Counted from the first letter of the stretch, positions 44,964-53,764 are shown. The stretch is 64,000 bases of DNA from Candidatus Hydrothermarchaeum profundi (GCA_002011125.2 MTMF02000009.1:1456989-1520988); one strand, 5' to 3'. The notes: generated by a model from the sequence alone, not told the origin. Program-made: numbers and translations.

Positions 44964-45866
44964 ATGATGTTATCAATCGAACTTTGCGGTTTATCTTTAA
45001 GAAATCCTACAATTCTTGCTTCGGGGATTTTAGGTTCAACTGGAGCTACGTTAAACCGTGTCGCTAGAAATGGTGCTGGCGCTGTCGTTACAAAATCTAT
45101 TGGTGCTAAACCCCGGGATGGTTATCCGAATCCGACGGTATTAGAACTACGCCAAGGCTTACTAAACGCTATTGGACTTGCTAATCCGGGGTATAACAAT
45201 TTTGAGGAAGAAATTAAAGTCGCGAAAAGAGGAGGAGTTCCTATTATAGTTAGCATATTTGGCTTTGATATAGGTGAGTTCGTCGAGGTTGCCAAGGCAG
45301 TCCAAAATTTTGGAGCAGACGCAGTTGAATTAAACCTCTCCTGTCCGCATGTAAAGGAAACTGGAGCGTACTTTGGGACTGATCCTGAAATCACTTATGA
45401 GCTAGTTAAAGCTATTAAAAGAGAAATAAAGATTCCAGTAATACCCAAACTCACGGCAAATGTAAATGATATTGTAGAAATCGCTAAGGCATGTGAAGAT
45501 GCGGGTTGTGACGGAATTACTGCCATAAACACCTTAAGAGCTATGCAAATAGATATTCGAGCGAAAAAGCCTGTACTCGGGAATAAGGTTGGGGGATTAA
45601 GTGGGCCTATGATCAAGCCTATAGCAGTAAGATGCGTTTATGAAATAGCTAATGAAGTCGAAGTTCCTATTGTAGGATGTGGAGGAATAATAAACGGACA
45701 AGATGCGGTTGAGTTTATTTTGGCAGGAGCTTCTGCCGTAGAAATCGGCACCGGTATATACTTTAGAGGTATAAGCATTTTTGAAATGGTTTGTAATGAG
45801 ATTTCAAGCTATATGAAAGAGGAGGGCTATGAAACCATTAGCGAGATGGTGGGGGCGGCCCTCTAA
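44964..45866 (+). CDS. pyrD: Dihydroorotate dehydrogenase (class 1B catalytic subunit)
   Basis: The 300-residue FMN TIM-barrel has NPTILASGILGSTGATLNRVA, AIGLANPGYNNF, ELNLSCPHVKETGAYFGTDP, KLTANVNDIVEIAKACEDAG and GCGGIINGQDAVEFILAGAS. The class 1B active site uses Cys. Its NAD-linked PyrK partner is not in this window. It catalyses the oxidation step of UMP synthesis; pyrE lies 10 kb to the right. The stop overlaps the next start by one base. Confidence 0.94.
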   Translation: MMLSIELCGLSLRNPTILASGILGSTGATLNRVARNGAGAVVTKSIGAKPRDGYPNPTVLELRQGLLNAIGLANPGYNNFEEEIKVAKRGGVPIIVSIFGFDIGEFVEVAKAVQNFGADAVELNLSCPHVKETGAYFGTDPEITYELVKAIKREIKIPVIPKLTANVNDIVEIAKACEDAGCDGITAINTLRAMQIDIRAKKPVLGNKVGGLSGPMIKPIAVRCVYEIANEVEVPIVGCGGIINGQDAVEFILAGASAVEIGTGIYFRGISIFEMVCNEISSYMKEEGYETISEMVGAAL

Positions 45867-46393
45867 TGCTTGAGGCACTAAAAAAAATAGAAGAGAGAAT
45901 ACAACTTTCTCCGGTTCAGAAAATTCTTTTAACGACGGATGGTTCTATTACTCGAATCCTTGAAGCTCTCACAGGGGAGGAGGTATCTATATCTACTGAG
46001 AAGCAAGAAGTAATAAAGGCAGATGAAGAGATAGCAACTAAGCTGCAAATTGAAGTAGGAGGCGAGGTAAATTTTAGAGTTGTAAATATTCGGTCTTCAG
46101 GTGGGGTATTAATGCATGCGATTTCTTACACTCCCCTAAAAAGGCTTAAAAAAAAGTTTAGGGAGGATATAATGAAGGCTGATATTCCTATAGGCAAAAT
46201 AATGGCACGGTTAAAAATTGAAGCACGAAGAGAAATAATGGATATGGGGATTATAGAGGCGGATGAAAGATTTAGCCAACTTTTCAGTGTGAAAAAAGGC
46301 TCTTTTCTTTTAAAAAGGACCTATAATATAATCCATAATAATGAGATACTCTTGAATATCACAGAGATATTCCCATATGAGGCATTCAGATGA
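45866..46393 (+). CDS. Chorismate lyase-like protein (DUF98 family)
   Basis: The 175-residue protein has the UTRA-like chorismate-lyase fold pattern: QKILLTTDGSITRILEAL, EVNFRVVNIRSSGGVLMHAISYTPL, IPIGKIMARLKIEARREI and FLLKRTYNIIHNNEILLNITEIFP. Archaeal DUF98 members are considered chorismate pyruvate-lyases making 4-hydroxybenzoate. The next gene, overlapping by 4 bases, is mptG, whose substrate is 4-hydroxybenzoate, so the assignment fits the context very well. Confidence 0.82.
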   Translation: MLEALKKIEERIQLSPVQKILLTTDGSITRILEALTGEEVSISTEKQEVIKADEEIATKLQIEVGGEVNFRVVNIRSSGGVLMHAISYTPLKRLKKKFREDIMKADIPIGKIMARLKIEARREIMDMGIIEADERFSQLFSVKKGSFLLKRTYNIIHNNEILLNITEIFPYEAFR

Positions 46394-47319
46394 GAATAAA
46401 AACTCCTTCAAGAATCCATATGACTTTAATTGATTTAAATGCATCCATAGGAAGGATAGACGGAGGTATAGGCCTAGCGTTAGAAGAGCCCCATATACTA
46501 CTAGAAGCTGAGGAAAGTGGAGAGTTAGAAATCGAAGGCCCTCTGTCAGATAAAGCAAAAGAGGCCGCTCTTAAGGTTTTGGAGGCATATAGAATAGACG
46601 CGGGTATAAGGATAAATATTGAAAAAGCCTACACGCCTCATATAGGTCTTGGTTCAGGGACACAAATCTCCCTTGCTGTAGGAACGGCGATTTGCAGGAT
46701 TTATAAGAAAAATTTCACGATAAAGGGGCTCGCTAGAATGGTCGGAAGAGGAGGCACATCCGGTATAGGGGTGGCCGCATTTGAGGCCGGGGGTTTTATC
46801 TTAGATGGAGGTCATTCTACGAAGGAGAAAAAGGATTTCCTACCTTCTTCGGCATCAAAGGCAGCACCTGCTCCAGTGATTTTAAGGAGGAACTTTCCAA
46901 ATTGGGATATTGCCCTCATTATACCGCGAAGAAGAAGGAGAATAAGTGGGGTTAGAGAAGTTAACATATTCCAAGAATTTTGTCCTCTCCCTATCAATGA
47001 AGTTCAGGGCCTTTGTCACTTAATCTTAATGAAGATTCTGCCGGCATTAGCGGATGAGGATATCGAAAGCTTTGGCGATGGCATCAATAAAATCCAAAAT
47101 ATCGGGTTTAAAAAAATAGAGGTAGAACTTCAAACTAAGGAGGTTAGAGAACTTCTTAAGACTTGCAGTGAGTACTCATATGGCGCTGGACTAAGCTCTT
47201 TTGGTCCAACAATTTACTGTTTGGTGAGAGATGAAAGGAAGCTTCTTGATGCAGTAGGTGAAAAGGCAGAAGTTATAATTACAAAAGCAAATAATAGTGG
47301 GGCCAAAATCGGTGATTAA
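46390..47319 (+). CDS. mptG: Beta-ribofuranosylaminobenzene/hydroxybenzene 5'-phosphate synthase MptG
   Basis: The 309-residue GHMP-kinase-fold protein has IKTPSRIHMTLIDLNASIGRIDGGIGLALE, HIGLGSGTQISLAVGTAICR and GRGGTSGIGVAAFEAGGFILDGG. These motifs distinguish RFAP synthase from kinases. It condenses an aromatic acid (4-hydroxybenzoate or 4-aminobenzoate) with phosphoribosyl pyrophosphate and releases CO2, the first committed step to methanopterin. It overlaps the chorismate-lyase-like gene and the next FAH gene. Confidence 0.92.
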   Translation: MRIKTPSRIHMTLIDLNASIGRIDGGIGLALEEPHILLEAEESGELEIEGPLSDKAKEAALKVLEAYRIDAGIRINIEKAYTPHIGLGSGTQISLAVGTAICRIYKKNFTIKGLARMVGRGGTSGIGVAAFEAGGFILDGGHSTKEKKDFLPSSASKAAPAPVILRRNFPNWDIALIIPRRRRRISGVREVNIFQEFCPLPINEVQGLCHLILMKILPALADEDIESFGDGINKIQNIGFKKIEVELQTKEVRELLKTCSEYSYGAGLSSFGPTIYCLVRDERKLLDAVGEKAEVIITKANNSGAKIGD

Positions 47320-48055
47320 AGGGAGATTTCTTTATAATAATAAGGCCGTAGAAGGCATCTTCAAGGACGGTAAGATTGAGATCGATGGATTTGATCTGGG
47401 ATTAAGTCAAGTAAAATTTTTACCTCCAGTCATGCCGTCTAAAATCATCTGTGTAGGCTTGAACTATGAGGATCATGCTAAGGAGCTTAAGATGGATATA
47501 CCTGATGAACCGATAATATTTCTTAAGCCTCCTTCTGCCGTTATAGGGCATGAAGATAATATAGTCTATCCGAGGATCTCTCGCAGAGTAGATTACGAAG
47601 CAGAGCTAGGTGTAGTAATTGGTAAAAAGTGCAAGGATGTTAAAGAAGATGAGGCTGCTGATGTTATTTTAGGGTACACCGCTTTTAACGATATAACTGC
47701 GAGAGATTTACAGAAAAAAGACGGACAATGGACTAGGGCAAAAAGCTTCGACACATTTGCACCACTAGGCCCATACATCGTGACTCAGGATGAAATCGCA
47801 GATCCTCAGAAACTTAGTATAAAATTGTTTTTGAACGGTGAGCTAAAGCAAGACTCAAGCACACGAAATTTTATTTTTGAAATTCCTTATCTGATAGAGT
47901 TCATTTCTGGTATAATGACGTTACAACCAGGGGATATAATTGCTACTGGAACTCCTCCTGGAGTAGGCCCGATGAAGGTAGGGGATATTATTGAGATAGA
48001 GATTGATAAAATTGGGGTATTACGGAATTACGTTTCAAGCAGGGCGGAGAGGTAG
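47297..48055 (+). CDS. Fumarylacetoacetate hydrolase family protein
   Basis: The 252-residue protein has the FAH core KIICVGLNYEDHAKELKM, EPIIFLKPPSAVIGHEDNIVYP, DYEAELGVVIGKKCKDV and TARDLQKKDGQWTRAKSFDTFAPLGP, with metal-binding acidic residues. Family members are hydrolases, decarboxylases or isomerases of 2-keto acids, such as oxaloacetate or acylpyruvates. The substrate is unknown here. Start may be GTG at 47297 or at 47312; both overlap mptG, so it is co-translated with the methanopterin pair. Confidence 0.85.
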   Translation: MGPKSVIKGRFLYNNKAVEGIFKDGKIEIDGFDLGLSQVKFLPPVMPSKIICVGLNYEDHAKELKMDIPDEPIIFLKPPSAVIGHEDNIVYPRISRRVDYEAELGVVIGKKCKDVKEDEAADVILGYTAFNDITARDLQKKDGQWTRAKSFDTFAPLGPYIVTQDEIADPQKLSIKLFLNGELKQDSSTRNFIFEIPYLIEFISGIMTLQPGDIIATGTPPGVGPMKVGDIIEIEIDKIGVLRNYVSSRAER

Positions 48056-48064
48056 AGTAATTGT

Positions 48065-48811
48065 TTATCGGAGAAATGTCCACTCTTCGTTACTATATTT
48101 TTTCTCAGCTAGTTCTTCTGCTCGTGAAATTTCTTTCTCATTTAACTCCCCTCTATAGACGTCTTTCCCGTAAGAAAATCCCTCCCATAAGGCTTTCACT
48201 ACTTCGCTGTAATCTACGTCCACGATTCTAGTTATACTCGTCACTCGCTCCTCAATTTTTTTTATTAATTTGTCAGAAATCTTTTCTTGGGAAATTCGTA
48301 GAACTGAGAACATTACTTCCAAATTTAAGTCATAAAGTATTGTACCATGCTGAAGGACTACGCCTTTTCTCCTAGTTTGAGCGTTTCCAGAGATTTTTTT
48401 CCCATCTACAATGATGTCGTTTATAGGCTGAAAACTTGATTCTATTCCCAATGTTTCAAGGGAACGCGCTATCCAGCCGCATATCTCGCGATAAGATTTT
48501 GTTATGTCTCTTGGTAATAATTCTTCAGGGGCTAGCACGCTATAAGTGATCTCTCCATTGTAATCGTGATATACAGCACCTCCACCCGTAATTCTCCTTA
48601 CTACATCAATACCCAGTTTCCTACATTTATCGATATCGACTACTTCTCTGATTCGTTGAAATCTGCCTATAGACACTGCACTTGGTCTCCATCTATAAAA
48701 TCTTACTGTGGGGGGAGATGCTCCTTGAGCTATTTTTTCAAGTATCACTTCATCTATAGCCATATTGATTTTCGCTGGGTAGGTTTGAGTAGGTATAAAC
48801 CTCCATTTCAC
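48065..48811 (-). CDS. lplA: Lipoate-protein ligase A, catalytic domain protein
   Basis: The product is about 248 residues. GTG at 48811 overlaps the upstream TGA by 4 bases and follows GGGAGG with 7-base spacing, so it is preferred to the track's ATG at 48826. It has RRITGGGAVYHDYNGEITYSV, the lipoyl-AMP pocket, and the lysine-containing DGKKISGNAQTRRKGVVLQHGTIL. It lacks the C-terminal domain of E. coli LplA, which is encoded by the upstream gene. It activates and attaches lipoate to GcvH/E2-type proteins, none of which lies in the window. Confidence 0.92.
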   Translation of the reverse strand: MKWRFIPTQTYPAKINMAIDEVILEKIAQGASPPTVRFYRWRPSAVSIGRFQRIREVVDIDKCRKLGIDVVRRITGGGAVYHDYNGEITYSVLAPEELLPRDITKSYREICGWIARSLETLGIESSFQPINDIIVDGKKISGNAQTRRKGVVLQHGTILYDLNLEVMFSVLRISQEKISDKLIKKIEERVTSITRIVDVDYSEVVKALWEGFSYGKDVYRGELNEKEISRAEELAEKKYSNEEWTFLR

Positions 48812-49092
48812 TTCAAAGCCTCCCATACCGTTTCAGCTAAGTCTTTCTCCGTAAAGCCTATTAACTCAATATTTTTTTTGAAGATAACTTTGTTTAAGCG
48901 CTCTTCAATCTCCACAGGGGTAGCGTTTTTGTCCAATCCTACTAAGGCGTTTTCGAGGTCTTCTATACTCTCTCCAGGGATAAGAAAAAAATCTCCTGAG
49001 ATAATAGCTTTTTCAATAATCGTATCGGTATACCACAGTTCAACTTCTATCAGCTTTCCTCCCTTAACTTTTCTCTTGGCTATTCCCTTCAT
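48808..49092 (-). CDS. Lipoate-protein ligase C-terminal domain protein (LplB of bipartite ligase)
   Basis: The 94-residue protein (KGGKLIEVELWYTDTIIEKAIISGDFFLIPGESIEDLENALVG) corresponds to the C-terminal accessory domain of LplA. Split ligases of this kind are known in Thermoplasma, where both parts are needed for activity. Here it precedes lplA with a 4-base overlap, so equal synthesis is expected. A TATA-rich stretch lies just upstream. Confidence 0.88.
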   Translation of the reverse strand: MKGIAKRKVKGGKLIEVELWYTDTIIEKAIISGDFFLIPGESIEDLENALVGLDKNATPVEIEERLNKVIFKKNIELIGFTEKDLAETVWEALK

Positions 49093-49200
49093 AGCTTGAG
49101 ATAATAATCTTGGGAGTATATTTATCTTTATTTAAACTTAAAAGAAATCTCATACAAAAACTAAGGAGCATGAAGATCTGCGGAATTATGCTGACATTTA

Positions 49201-49830
49201 TTATTCTTTAATTATCCTAAAATCAACTGCAGTTACACCTTTTTCAAATACAAGTAATGGATTAATTTCTGCTTCCTTAACTCGAACTTCTTCGCCTATC
49301 CGAGAAAATCTAGAGATAATCTTAGCTAGAGAATCAATATCTCTTGCAGGCATACCTCTAACTCCCTCAAGCAAAGGATAACTTTTTATTTCTTTAATCA
49401 TCTTCAAAGCTTCTTTTTCATCGATAGGAGCGATTCTATATGTTACATCTTTTAGAACTTCAGTGAAGATTCCTCCGAGCCCGAACATAACAGCGTAGCC
49501 AAAAATCTCATCACTTATAACTCCCACAATAACCTCCGTTCCGCCTTGGTAGTACCTCTGAATCATTACCCCCTCAATCCTTGCTTCTCTACGAAAAGCA
49601 CGGGCATTTTTTATTATTTCTGTAAATGCTGACTCTACTTCCTTTCTAGAGGTTAGATTAAGTTTTACTGCATTTGCATCTGTTTTATGTTGTATGTCCT
49701 TTGATACTATTTTCATTGCCACAGGGTAACCAATTGTTTCTGCAATTCTCACAGCTTCTTTTTCATTGGTTGCTATGTCTCCTTCTGCTACCGGAATACC
49801 AAGTTTTTTTAGAATAACAAACTCATCCAT
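49201..49830 (-). CDS. acdB: ADP-forming acyl-CoA synthetase, beta subunit (ATP-grasp)
   Basis: The 209-residue protein has the ATP-grasp_5 pattern: KKLGIPVAEGDIATNEKEAVRIAETIGYPVAMKIVS, DIQHKTDANAVKLNL, VGVISDEIFGYAVMFGLGG and EAEINPLLVFEKGVTAVD. It phosphorylates ADP using the phosphohistidine of the alpha subunit. It overlaps the alpha gene by 8 bases. Separate subunits are as in Pyrococcus; many other archaea fuse them. It gives ATP from acetyl-CoA or other acyl-CoAs. Confidence 0.92.
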   Translation of the reverse strand: MDEFVILKKLGIPVAEGDIATNEKEAVRIAETIGYPVAMKIVSKDIQHKTDANAVKLNLTSRKEVESAFTEIIKNARAFRREARIEGVMIQRYYQGGTEVIVGVISDEIFGYAVMFGLGGIFTEVLKDVTYRIAPIDEKEALKMIKEIKSYPLLEGVRGMPARDIDSLAKIISRFSRIGEEVRVKEAEINPLLVFEKGVTAVDFRIIKE

Positions 49831-51169
49831 GTATTATCTTCCCCCTATAGATTAGCGATTTTACCGCTGAAGCTCCTCTCCTAGGATTTGGGTAGGATGG
49901 GATACCTCTTTCGACTAGCATTTTCATGGGTTCTTTTACTCTTTCTCCACCTATCCACGCAGAAATTAGGGGTTTATCTATGAATTTAGAACTCTCGAGT
50001 ATTCCTCTTGCAACTTCCTTAGGGTCTACTAGCGTAGTTTCAACATGGAGGACTACTATTAGATCAATATTTGATTCTCCTAATATCTCTACTGCATTCT
50101 TATATCTCTCAAATCCTCCGTCTCCCAGTACATCTACAGGATTATTGGAGGATGCTATTTCTGGTAATACTCTGCGTAATTTTTCCTTAACTTCAGTTTC
50201 AAGACTTGGAACTTCTGCTCCGAATTCTTCAATTAGATCACTAAACATTACACCGGCTCCTCCACCGTTTGTGATAATCCCTATCCTATTTCCTTTCGCA
50301 GGTTTTTGAAATGATAGCGCTACAGCCATATCAAACAGTTCAGTAGTGTCTTTAGCTATTAGAACCCCGCTTTGTTTAAAAGCCGCTTCGTATAAACTAT
50401 ATTGAGATGTCATAGAGCCTGTATGGGACATAGCTGCCCTAATCCCTCCACTAGTTTTGCCGCCTTTTAATGCTATGATAGGTTTTTTCTTTGAAACTTC
50501 TCTGGCGATTTCAATAAATCTCCTACCATTCTTAAGGCTTTCAACATACATCGCTATAACGCGGGTATCCTTGTCTCTGCCTAAGTAAGATACGAGGTCT
50601 GCGTCATCGATATCCATTTTGTTCCCAGTGCCGATTATCTTACTCATACCAATGTTCTCAGTTTTCATCCACATTATCAATGCTTCAGCCATAGCACCTG
50701 ACTGTGTAATAAACGAAATGTCCCCTCTGTCCGGCATTCCATATGCAAAACTGCAGTTCATATTGTGTTTAGTATTAATAATTCCAAAGGTATTTGGACC
50801 TACTACCCTAAAATTGCAGGCTTTTGCTCTAAAGCATAGTTTTTCCTCTAGGTCCTTTTTACCAATTTCTCGAAAACCAGCTGAAACAACTATAACTCCT
50901 CCTATCTTTTTTTGAAGACATTCAGTAAGGGAACCCTCGACAAGATTAGCCGGAACAGCTATTATTACTAAGTCTAAATCATCGGGTACTTCCCCGATAC
51001 TCTTATAACATTTTAGCCCCATGATCTCTTTGGCGTTTGGGTTAATTGGATAAATCTTGCCAGGAAAGTTGTTTTCTAAAAGATTGTTCACTATCCGATT
51101 GCCTATCTTTTTTGGATTTCTCGATGCCCCTATTATCCCTATAGTTCGGGGATAAAAGAATTTATACAT
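49823..51169 (-). CDS. acdA: ADP-forming acyl-CoA synthetase, alpha subunit
   Basis: The 448-residue protein has the CoA-binding Rossmann start RTIGIIGASRNPKKIGNRIVNNLL, VVGPNTFGIINT and the phosphorylated-His region AAMSHTGSMTSQYSLYEAAF. A ligase-CoA domain with GNRIGIITNGGGAGVMFSDLIEEFG follows. Together with the beta subunit it makes acetate (or another organic acid) and ATP from the acyl-CoA, phosphate and ADP. It is the first gene of a two-gene unit. Confidence 0.93.
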   Translation of the reverse strand: MYKFFYPRTIGIIGASRNPKKIGNRIVNNLLENNFPGKIYPINPNAKEIMGLKCYKSIGEVPDDLDLVIIAVPANLVEGSLTECLQKKIGGVIVVSAGFREIGKKDLEEKLCFRAKACNFRVVGPNTFGIINTKHNMNCSFAYGMPDRGDISFITQSGAMAEALIMWMKTENIGMSKIIGTGNKMDIDDADLVSYLGRDKDTRVIAMYVESLKNGRRFIEIAREVSKKKPIIALKGGKTSGGIRAAMSHTGSMTSQYSLYEAAFKQSGVLIAKDTTELFDMAVALSFQKPAKGNRIGIITNGGGAGVMFSDLIEEFGAEVPSLETEVKEKLRRVLPEIASSNNPVDVLGDGGFERYKNAVEILGESNIDLIVVLHVETTLVDPKEVARGILESSKFIDKPLISAWIGGERVKEPMKMLVERGIPSYPNPRRGASAVKSLIYRGKIIHG

Positions 51170-51343
51170 AGTTTTAGGATTAAAGCACTTTATTAAAAAA
51201 TTAATCTATGAGTGTATGTGGAGTTCTAGAAAAACTTTTTTGATTGTATAGAAAAAAGTCTGTTGATATGCTAAGAATTGGTAGGTTGTATGAATATAAA
51301 AAAATAAAAAACTTCGAGTGAGAATATAAGAATTCTGCCGACT

Positions 51344-52249
51344 ATGCTAAAGTCGAAAGTTTATATAATAAAGACGGATGACAGATTAAATGGAGTCACT
51401 GAGTTATTAAAAAAAGAGGGACTAAATAACCCTAGAGGGAAAAAAGTTGCTATAAAAGCAAATTATAACAGTGCAGACCCTTTTCCAGCGTCTACTCACA
51501 TCGATACGCTATCTGCTATAATAGATTTTCTTAAAAATGAGAAGACAGGAAGCATCACTCTAGCGGAAAGAAGTGGGATGGGGCTTACTAGAAAGGTACT
51601 GGAGGACAGGGAGGTCATGGAACTTTCTAAAAGAAAAGGCTTTGACGTTGTAATATTAGACGATTTAGACATTAAAGATTGGAACCAAGTTGATCTCGAA
51701 AATGGACACTGGAGCAGAGGCTTCTTATTCCTAAAAATCTTCCAAGAAGCAGACATTGTGATACAAACTTGTTGTCTAAAGACGCATAGGTTTGGAGGCC
51801 ACTTCACTATGTCGCTAAAGAACAGCGTAGGAATGATAGCAAAATATAACCCTGCAGACGGCTATAACTATATGTCAGAACTTCATACCTCCAGAGATCA
51901 GCGGAAAATGATAGCAGAGATTAATACAGCTTACGAACCCGATTTCATTATTATGGATGCCTTAAAAGGATTTTCTAAAGGAGGCCCAGATATTGGCGAA
52001 TTGATAAACCCCGGGATTTTAATAGCCAGCAAGGATAGGATTGCGATAGATGCTGTTGGAGTAGCTATTCTTAGAATTTATGGCACTACAAGAGAAGTTT
52101 CTAGAGGCAATATATTCCAACAGGAACAAATAGCGAGAGCGGCTGAGTTGGGATTAGGAGCCCGCGGGCCTAATGAAATAGAAGTTGTCCCTATCAATGA
52201 TGATGCTCAGCAAATCTGCTCTAAAATAGAAGATAAGCTCAAGGAGTAG
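51344..52249 (+). CDS. DUF362 domain protein
   Basis: The 301-residue protein has the DUF362 pattern: GKKVAIKANYNSADPFPASTHIDTLSAIIDFL, ITLAERSGMG, ADIVIQTCCLKTHRFGGHFTMSLKNSVGM and DFIIMDALKGFSKGGPDIGELINPGIL. It has no ferredoxin domain, unlike many bacterial members. Some family proteins are proposed iron-sulfur or redox-related enzymes, but no reaction is established. It is transcribed alone. The 174-base upstream gap shows only AT-rich promoter-like sequence. Confidence 0.83.
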   Translation: MLKSKVYIIKTDDRLNGVTELLKKEGLNNPRGKKVAIKANYNSADPFPASTHIDTLSAIIDFLKNEKTGSITLAERSGMGLTRKVLEDREVMELSKRKGFDVVILDDLDIKDWNQVDLENGHWSRGFLFLKIFQEADIVIQTCCLKTHRFGGHFTMSLKNSVGMIAKYNPADGYNYMSELHTSRDQRKMIAEINTAYEPDFIIMDALKGFSKGGPDIGELINPGILIASKDRIAIDAVGVAILRIYGTTREVSRGNIFQQEQIARAAELGLGARGPNEIEVVPINDDAQQICSKIEDKLKE

Positions 52250-52256
52250 TATTTTT

Positions 52257-52877
52257 TTACTTCTTTTTAAGTTCGATTATCTCTACGTCTACGCTACTTT
52301 TACTAATCCTTAATAGCGCAACAGAAGGGCTTGTGAAAAGAGGATTAGTGGGGCTTCCGGGATTTAAAAGTAAAATGTCCCCTTCTTTTTTTATTACTGG
52401 TCGATGAGTATGACCAAAAATTAATACATCGAAATTATTCTCCTTAGCGACTTCTTTTATCTTATCCATTTTGAAGGGAGATAAAGAATTATGGGTCACA
52501 CCAATTCGCCAACCCATAACTTCTAGGGAGTTGACCTCCGGGAATTCAATGGAGGGATAATCCATATTTCCTTTCACTCCTACTACCGGGGCTATTTTTT
52601 CTAACTCAACAATCACTTCAGGGCTTACGAAATCGCCGGCATGAATTATATACTTAGTTTTTTGAAATATCTGGAAAACGGCTGCCGGGATTTCTTTCGC
52701 TCTTGTGGGGACATGAGTATCGGAGATTACTCCTATCTCAATAGTTTCTCCTCTTTCTTCTCCTTCTCTCTTTGTCTTTATCAAACTCTCGCTTTTTGTA
52801 TCTAAAATAAGGCAACTTAGTGTAGAAGAAAGCAACATTGTTATCACGGCTACAATTATTAGAGTTCCCTGTTTCAT
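52257..52877 (-). CDS. YfcE/MJ0936-type metallophosphoesterase with N-terminal membrane anchor or lipobox
   Basis: The phosphoesterase core (about residues 47-206) has IGVISDTHVPTRAKEIP, IIHAGDFVSPEVIVELE, VKGNMDYPS, THNSLSPFK and FGHTHRPV, the full metal-ligand set of the YfcE class. The first 45 residues are unusual: a hydrophobic stretch ending LSSTLSC looks like a signal with a lipobox-type Cys21, followed by a charged linker. Most family members are cytoplasmic, so this one may be displayed outside the membrane. It is convergent with DUF362, 7 bases apart. Confidence 0.8.
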   Translation of the reverse strand: MKQGTLIIVAVITMLLSSTLSCLILDTKSESLIKTKREGEERGETIEIGVISDTHVPTRAKEIPAAVFQIFQKTKYIIHAGDFVSPEVIVELEKIAPVVGVKGNMDYPSIEFPEVNSLEVMGWRIGVTHNSLSPFKMDKIKEVAKENNFDVLIFGHTHRPVIKKEGDILLLNPGSPTNPLFTSPSVALLRISKSSVDVEIIELKKK

Positions 52878-52984
52878 GAGTTTTATATTTTTTATTAGTT
52901 GAGGTTAATAATAGGATCTCAAAATCAAAATTATAGAACCATTTCTACAGAAGATAAGAGATTATTTAACTTCAAAGATTCTTT

Positions 52985-53092
52985 TTACCATTTTCCTTGT
53001 ATATCCTCAACTCCCCACTCTTTTATCCTCTCTTCAAGAATTCTCTTTAAAGCAAGAATTAAAGACCTTTCATCTTCTTCGTTGTATATCAT
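52985..53092 (-). CDS. Possible 35-residue small protein
   Basis: ATG at 53092 is preceded by GGGAGATAGGGAA, a modest ribosome-binding site. The product MIYNEEDERSLILALKRILE... ends GVEDIQGKW and looks like one amphipathic helix. It is the only supportable feature in the roughly 330-base gap between the phosphoesterase and tRNA-Trp. No family is recognised and it could be chance. Confidence 0.3.
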   Translation of the reverse strand: MIYNEEDERSLILALKRILEERIKEWGVEDIQGKW

Positions 53093-53208
53093 TTCCCTAT
53101 CTCCCTTATCCTAACCCCATAAATTTTCCTTAATTACTCTCTTTTTTAGATATAAATAATCCTGTAGAAGTTCCGCTATAATTCTTACTTGTCCTTCAGA
53201 CGTTATAA

Positions 53209-53304
53209 TGGGGGTACTGGGATTTGAACCCAGGTCCGTGGGTTTCTTCCACTTGGAGTGGAACGTCTGGAGCCCACTATGATAGGCCGCTACACCATAC
53301 CCCC
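53209..53304 (-). tRNA. tRNA-Trp (CCA) with a 23-nt intron at 37/38
   Basis: The acceptor stem GGGGGTA/TACCCCC is perfect, discriminator A, and no CCA is encoded. The T arm is CTGGGTTCAAATCCCAG. The anticodon stem GTGGG/CCCAC encloses 30 bases beginning CTCCAG, giving anticodon CCA with purine 37. About 23 bases containing the hairpin TTCCAC/GTGGAA must be removed. The central helix of the bulge-helix-bulge is less regular than in tRNA-Gly, with one A-C mismatch. A TATA-like gcttataagc lies about 15-25 bases upstream. Confidence 0.9.
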
Positions 53305-53359
53305 TTTTGCCAAAAGCTTATAAGCTTTGTTTTCCTATATAAATTTTTGAGTGTGTAAC

Positions 53360-53764
53360 ATGACCAAGGTAAGTGCATATACAATTGAAGAGATTGTCGA
53401 ATTATTGGAAGAAGCGCACTTTGATTTAATAGACTATTTTCAAATCAGAGACGCTGAAAAAAGAAGCCATAAGCTACAGGAATATGAATCACGAGTTAAG
53501 GCTGCTTATGACATGTGCGTTAAGACGATGGGGAAATATCCCGAGGATAGTGAATTTAAGGAATATGTTAACAAGTTCAATAGATTGATGGAGAAAAAAG
53601 CGGAAGGCCTCTCTGTTGAAGATGAGAAGGAGTTACTTGAAAAATTTCTATCTGATATAAGGAGATTTGTTCATTGGAGGAAGCTGGAAATATCTTCAGG
53701 TGAATATCTGCCTTTCAGGGATTATCGCAGCCTTAGAGAGGAAGGGGGAAGGCGGGGTATCTAA
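53360..53764 (+). CDS. Hypothetical helical protein
   Basis: The track start is GTG at 53351, but ATG at 53360 (MTKVSAYTIEEIVELLEEA) fits a TATA-like cctatataaattt about 25 bases before and probably gives a short-leader or leaderless mRNA. The 134-residue product is almost entirely charged alpha-helix (YFQIRDAEKRSHKLQEYESRV, then KKAEGLSVEDEKELLEKFL) with no membrane segment. I do not recognise the family. The stop overlaps the end of convergent fen1 by 4 bases. Confidence 0.6.
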   Translation: MTKVSAYTIEEIVELLEEAHFDLIDYFQIRDAEKRSHKLQEYESRVKAAYDMCVKTMGKYPEDSEFKEYVNKFNRLMEKKAEGLSVEDEKELLEKFLSDIRRFVHWRKLEISSGEYLPFRDYRSLREEGGRRGI

